Shown in pieces: positions 62,130 through 64,000 of a stretch of 64,000 bases of DNA. A model generated the notes under the pieces. It was not told where the DNA came from. It saw nothing but the letters and a program-made list of their open reading frames with translations, and did not search any database. The position numbers and the translations under genes are program-made. The DNA lies in assembly GCA_964369755.1 (NCBI GenBank), contig CAYJFY010000001.1, forward strand, positions 91,872 through 155,871, in the 5' to 3' direction. This stretch comes from CAUPWF01 sp964369755. GTDB taxonomy: Bacteria; Bacillota; Clostridia; Lachnospirales; Lachnospiraceae. Every line of letters begins with the position of its first letter. Position 1 is the stretch's first letter.

Positions 62130-62183
62130 CTCGTCACGTCCTTACTTGAATTACTCTCTACCATATCATTCTAATATATTTCT

Positions 62184-63482
62184 CTACAAATTACAATGTA
62201 CAATTTGCGCACTTTTACCTATAATTTCTTCAGCAACTTGATTCTTTTTATATTTTTTTCCATAAACTGCTACTTTTACATATTCCATTGTGTGCCCAAT
62301 CATCACCTCTTCGCCATCTAATAATCCTTGTTCTTCGATCAAGATGGACACCTCTCTACCCTGGAATTCTTCCATGTATTTTCTTTGTTGTACTGCATGC
62401 AATTCTTGCAATTCGTTGCTTCTCTTTGTTTTTATAGCCTCTTCCACTTGATTCTCCATGGTTGCTGCCTTCGTTCCCTTGCGAGGAGAATATTTAAATA
62501 TATGTGTTTCAAAGAATTTTATCTCTCGAACAAATTCCTTGGTCTTGGAAAATTCTTCCTCAGTCTCACCTGGAAATCCTACGATAATATCTGTGGTAAT
62601 CATCGGAAACTCATAGTAGGTTCGAAGCAATTTACAAGAGTTTGCATATTCTTCTGTATCATATCTTCGATTCATTCGCTTCAATGTCTCATCACATCCA
62701 CTCTGGAGTGATAAATGAAAATGAGGACATACCTTATCTAATTTCGCTAATGCAGATACAAAATCCTCGGTAATAATTCTTGGTTCAAGGGATCCCAATC
62801 GAATACGCTCAATTCCCTCCACCTCTTGAATCCCTTCTATCACGCCCAATAAGGAGTCGCCTGTATCCACTCCGTACGAACTCAGATGAATCCCTGTCAA
62901 TACAATCTCTTTATACCCATTTGCAACCAATGACTCTATTTCTTGAAAAATTTCTTCTCGCTTCCTACTACGCACCCTTCCACGAGCATATGGAATGATA
63001 CAGTATGCACAGAATTGATTGCAGCCATCTTGTATCTTTAGATATGCCCTCGTATGATCTGCGGTCTTGCTCACCTGCAATTCCTCAAACTCATCCGTCT
63101 CATTGATATCAATCAAGGATGTAATATTCTCTCCTCGCTCCTTCTGATATTCTTCCAGCAATCGAATCAAATGATTCTTTTGATTATTCCCAATCAAGAT
63201 ATCAACATCTTCCACCAAGGCATCTGCATTCTCTTGTACCTGCACATAGCATCCTGCCGCTACCACAATCGCATTGGGATTGATTTTCTTCGTCTTATGC
63301 AACATCTGTCTTGATTTCCTATCTGCCATATTCGTCACCGTACAGGTGTTAACGATATACACATCCGCATATTCCTTGAATGAGACAATCTCATATCCAT
63401 TTTCCTCTAATAACTCTTGCATTGCCTCTGTTTCATATGCATTCACCTTGCATCCTAAGTTGTGAAGTGCTGCTTTTCTCAT
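62184..63482 (-). CDS. mtaB: tRNA (t6A37) methylthiotransferase MtaB
   Basis: A 432-residue radical SAM methylthiotransferase. N-terminal UPF0004 domain with cluster cysteines (NLGCKVNAYETEAMQELL, VNTCTVT), radical SAM motif DGCNQFCAYCIIPYARG, and a TRAM domain at the end (VSILIEEQGLLDGEEVMIGH). It makes ms2t6A37. The ATG at 63482 has AAAGGA upstream; a longer form from 63575 would overlap the HPr-like promoter and is rejected. Confidence 0.94.
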   Translation of the reverse strand: MRKAALHNLGCKVNAYETEAMQELLEENGYEIVSFKEYADVYIVNTCTVTNMADRKSRQMLHKTKKINPNAIVVAAGCYVQVQENADALVEDVDILIGNNQKNHLIRLLEEYQKERGENITSLIDINETDEFEELQVSKTADHTRAYLKIQDGCNQFCAYCIIPYARGRVRSRKREEIFQEIESLVANGYKEIVLTGIHLSSYGVDTGDSLLGVIEGIQEVEGIERIRLGSLEPRIITEDFVSALAKLDKVCPHFHLSLQSGCDETLKRMNRRYDTEEYANSCKLLRTYYEFPMITTDIIVGFPGETEEEFSKTKEFVREIKFFETHIFKYSPRKGTKAATMENQVEEAIKTKRSNELQELHAVQQRKYMEEFQGREVSILIEEQGLLDGEEVMIGHTMEYVKVAVYGKKYKKNQVAEEIIGKSAQIVHCNL

Positions 63483-63554
63483 AAAACTATTTGTCCTTTC
63501 GTCAATTATGGCAGTTTTTACAATTTTTTTACGATTAATTATACACATTGTTCC

Positions 63555-63583
63555 TTGACATTTCATTTCAATCACATTAATAT
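63555..63583 (+). promoter_or_regulatory. Promoter of the HPr-like gene
   Basis: TTGACA (63555-63560), 17-nt spacer, TAATAT (63578-63583). The AAAGGAGG ribosome binding site and ATG at 63618 follow. Confidence 0.72.
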
Positions 63584-63617
63584 AGAATTAGAAATAAAAG
63601 AAAAGGAGGCTATTGAA

Positions 63618-63848
63618 ATGAAAACTGTTACTATATCGCTTAATTCAATCGACAAGGTAAAATCGTTCGTAAATGAAATTTCAAAGTTTGATTTTGACTT
63701 TGATTTAGTTTCCGGTCGTTATGTAATCGACGCAAAATCAATTATGGGGATTTTTAGTTTAGACTTATCTAAACCAATCGACTTAAACATCCATGCTGAT
63801 GCGGAAGTAGATACTGTAGTTGCCGCACTTGCACCATACATTATTTAA
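63618..63848 (+). CDS. HPr-like protein lacking the phosphocarrier histidine
   Basis: A 76-residue HPr-fold protein. It keeps the regulatory Ser region as DAKSIMGIFSLDLSK (Ser41, equivalent to Ser46), and the C-terminal helix VDTVVAALAPYI. The GIHARPA active-site loop with His15 is replaced by NSIDKVKSF, so it cannot carry PTS phosphate, like Bacillus Crh. It could be a substrate of the general HPr kinase acting in catabolite control, or an unrelated regulator. Strong promoter, perfect ribosome binding site and terminator mark it as a well-expressed single gene. Confidence 0.83.
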   Translation: MKTVTISLNSIDKVKSFVNEISKFDFDFDLVSGRYVIDAKSIMGIFSLDLSKPIDLNIHADAEVDTVVAALAPYII

Positions 63849-63872
63849 GCACTGTCTGTCATTCGACCGTAC

Positions 63873-63906
63873 ATAGCACCTCACAGATATGTGAGGTGCT
63901 ATTTTT
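63873..63906 (+). terminator. Terminator of the HPr-like gene
   Basis: Perfect 13-bp stem, ATAGCACCTCACA (63873-63885) and TGTGAGGTGCTAT (63890-63902), loop GATA, then TTTT. Confidence 0.92.
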
Positions 63907-63912
63907 GTAACT

Positions 63913-63963
63913 ATTCAGCCTTGCGGCTGAATACAAGTGAGTCTGTGCTATGTTCACATAGCA
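63913..63963. repeat. Two small hairpins at the window end
   Basis: ATTCAGCC/GGCTGAAT (63913-63932) and TGCTATG/CATAGCA (63946-63963), both perfect with 4-nt loops. No gene is visible in the remaining bases to 64000. They may be repeats or part of a feature beyond the edge. Confidence 0.4.
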
Positions 63964-64000
63964 TCAGGCACATCTTGTGATTCAGTCATATGGCGCTTAG

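Overview
The window looks like a chromosome segment of a low-GC, endospore-forming Firmicute, most likely a Clostridia of the Lachnospiraceae type. This rests on an intact sporulation sigma factor (SigK) with a sporulation-type promoter, a SpoIID-like protein, a T-box leader in front of pheST, RNase J, the ireB-ruvX-DUF1292 set, and strong AGGAGG ribosome binding sites. No species can be named from sequence alone. Most genes lie on the minus strand.

Layout. (1) 1-3013: the edge of a Doc toxin gene with a RhuM-like DNA-binding partner, then an acyl-CoA synthetase on the plus strand. (2) About 3.0-28.7 kb: an AT-rich accessory island in which an exopolysaccharide locus is interleaved with a complete lasso-peptide pathway. 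EPS parts: Wzy-like polymerase, beta-helix surface protein, BY-kinase-like protein with a broken P-loop, Wzz-like protein, acyltransferase, initiating sugar transferase, VanZ-like protein, Wzx flippase, pyruvyl transferase, three GT4 glycosyltransferases, a radical SAM protein, UDP-glucose dehydrogenase. Lasso parts: B2 and B1 (3.0-3.8 kb), two HPr-kinase-like peptide kinases (10.7-12.6 kb), a nucleotidyltransferase (14.7-16.0 kb), a 45-residue precursor (24850-24987), cyclase C (25.1-27.0 kb) and ABC exporter D (27.0-28.7 kb). (3) 28.8-30.3 kb: a membrane-less histidine kinase and an OmpR-type response regulator cut by an in-frame stop codon. (4) 30.3-64 kb: housekeeping genes for thiamine salvage, EF-P, phospholipid synthesis (gpsA, plsY, cdsA), Der GTPase, PRPP synthase, uracil uptake, queuosine, phenylalanyl-tRNA synthetase, isoprenoid and lipid carriers (dxr, uppS), RseP, frr, pyrH, glpK, sigK, tRNA modification (trhP/trmR, mtaB), RNase J, a probable 6S RNA, a tRNA-Gly and a His-less HPr-like protein.

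How it fits together. The lasso genes are read as a paeninodin-type pathway. B1 binds the leader, B2 cuts it, C forms the macrolactam, the kinases would phosphorylate the C-terminal Ser, the nucleotidyltransferase could add sugar to the phosphate, and D exports. The parts are spread over about 25 kb with separate candidate promoters: D-C-A at 28.8 kb, sugar transferase plus kinases at 14.1 kb, and B1-B2 at 3.85 kb. The precursor gene, missed by usual length cut-offs, is the most interesting item. The EPS genes suggest an anionic, Wzx/Wzy-assembled polymer containing glucuronate and pyruvate ketals. Whether the peptide and polymer pathways interact is inference only.
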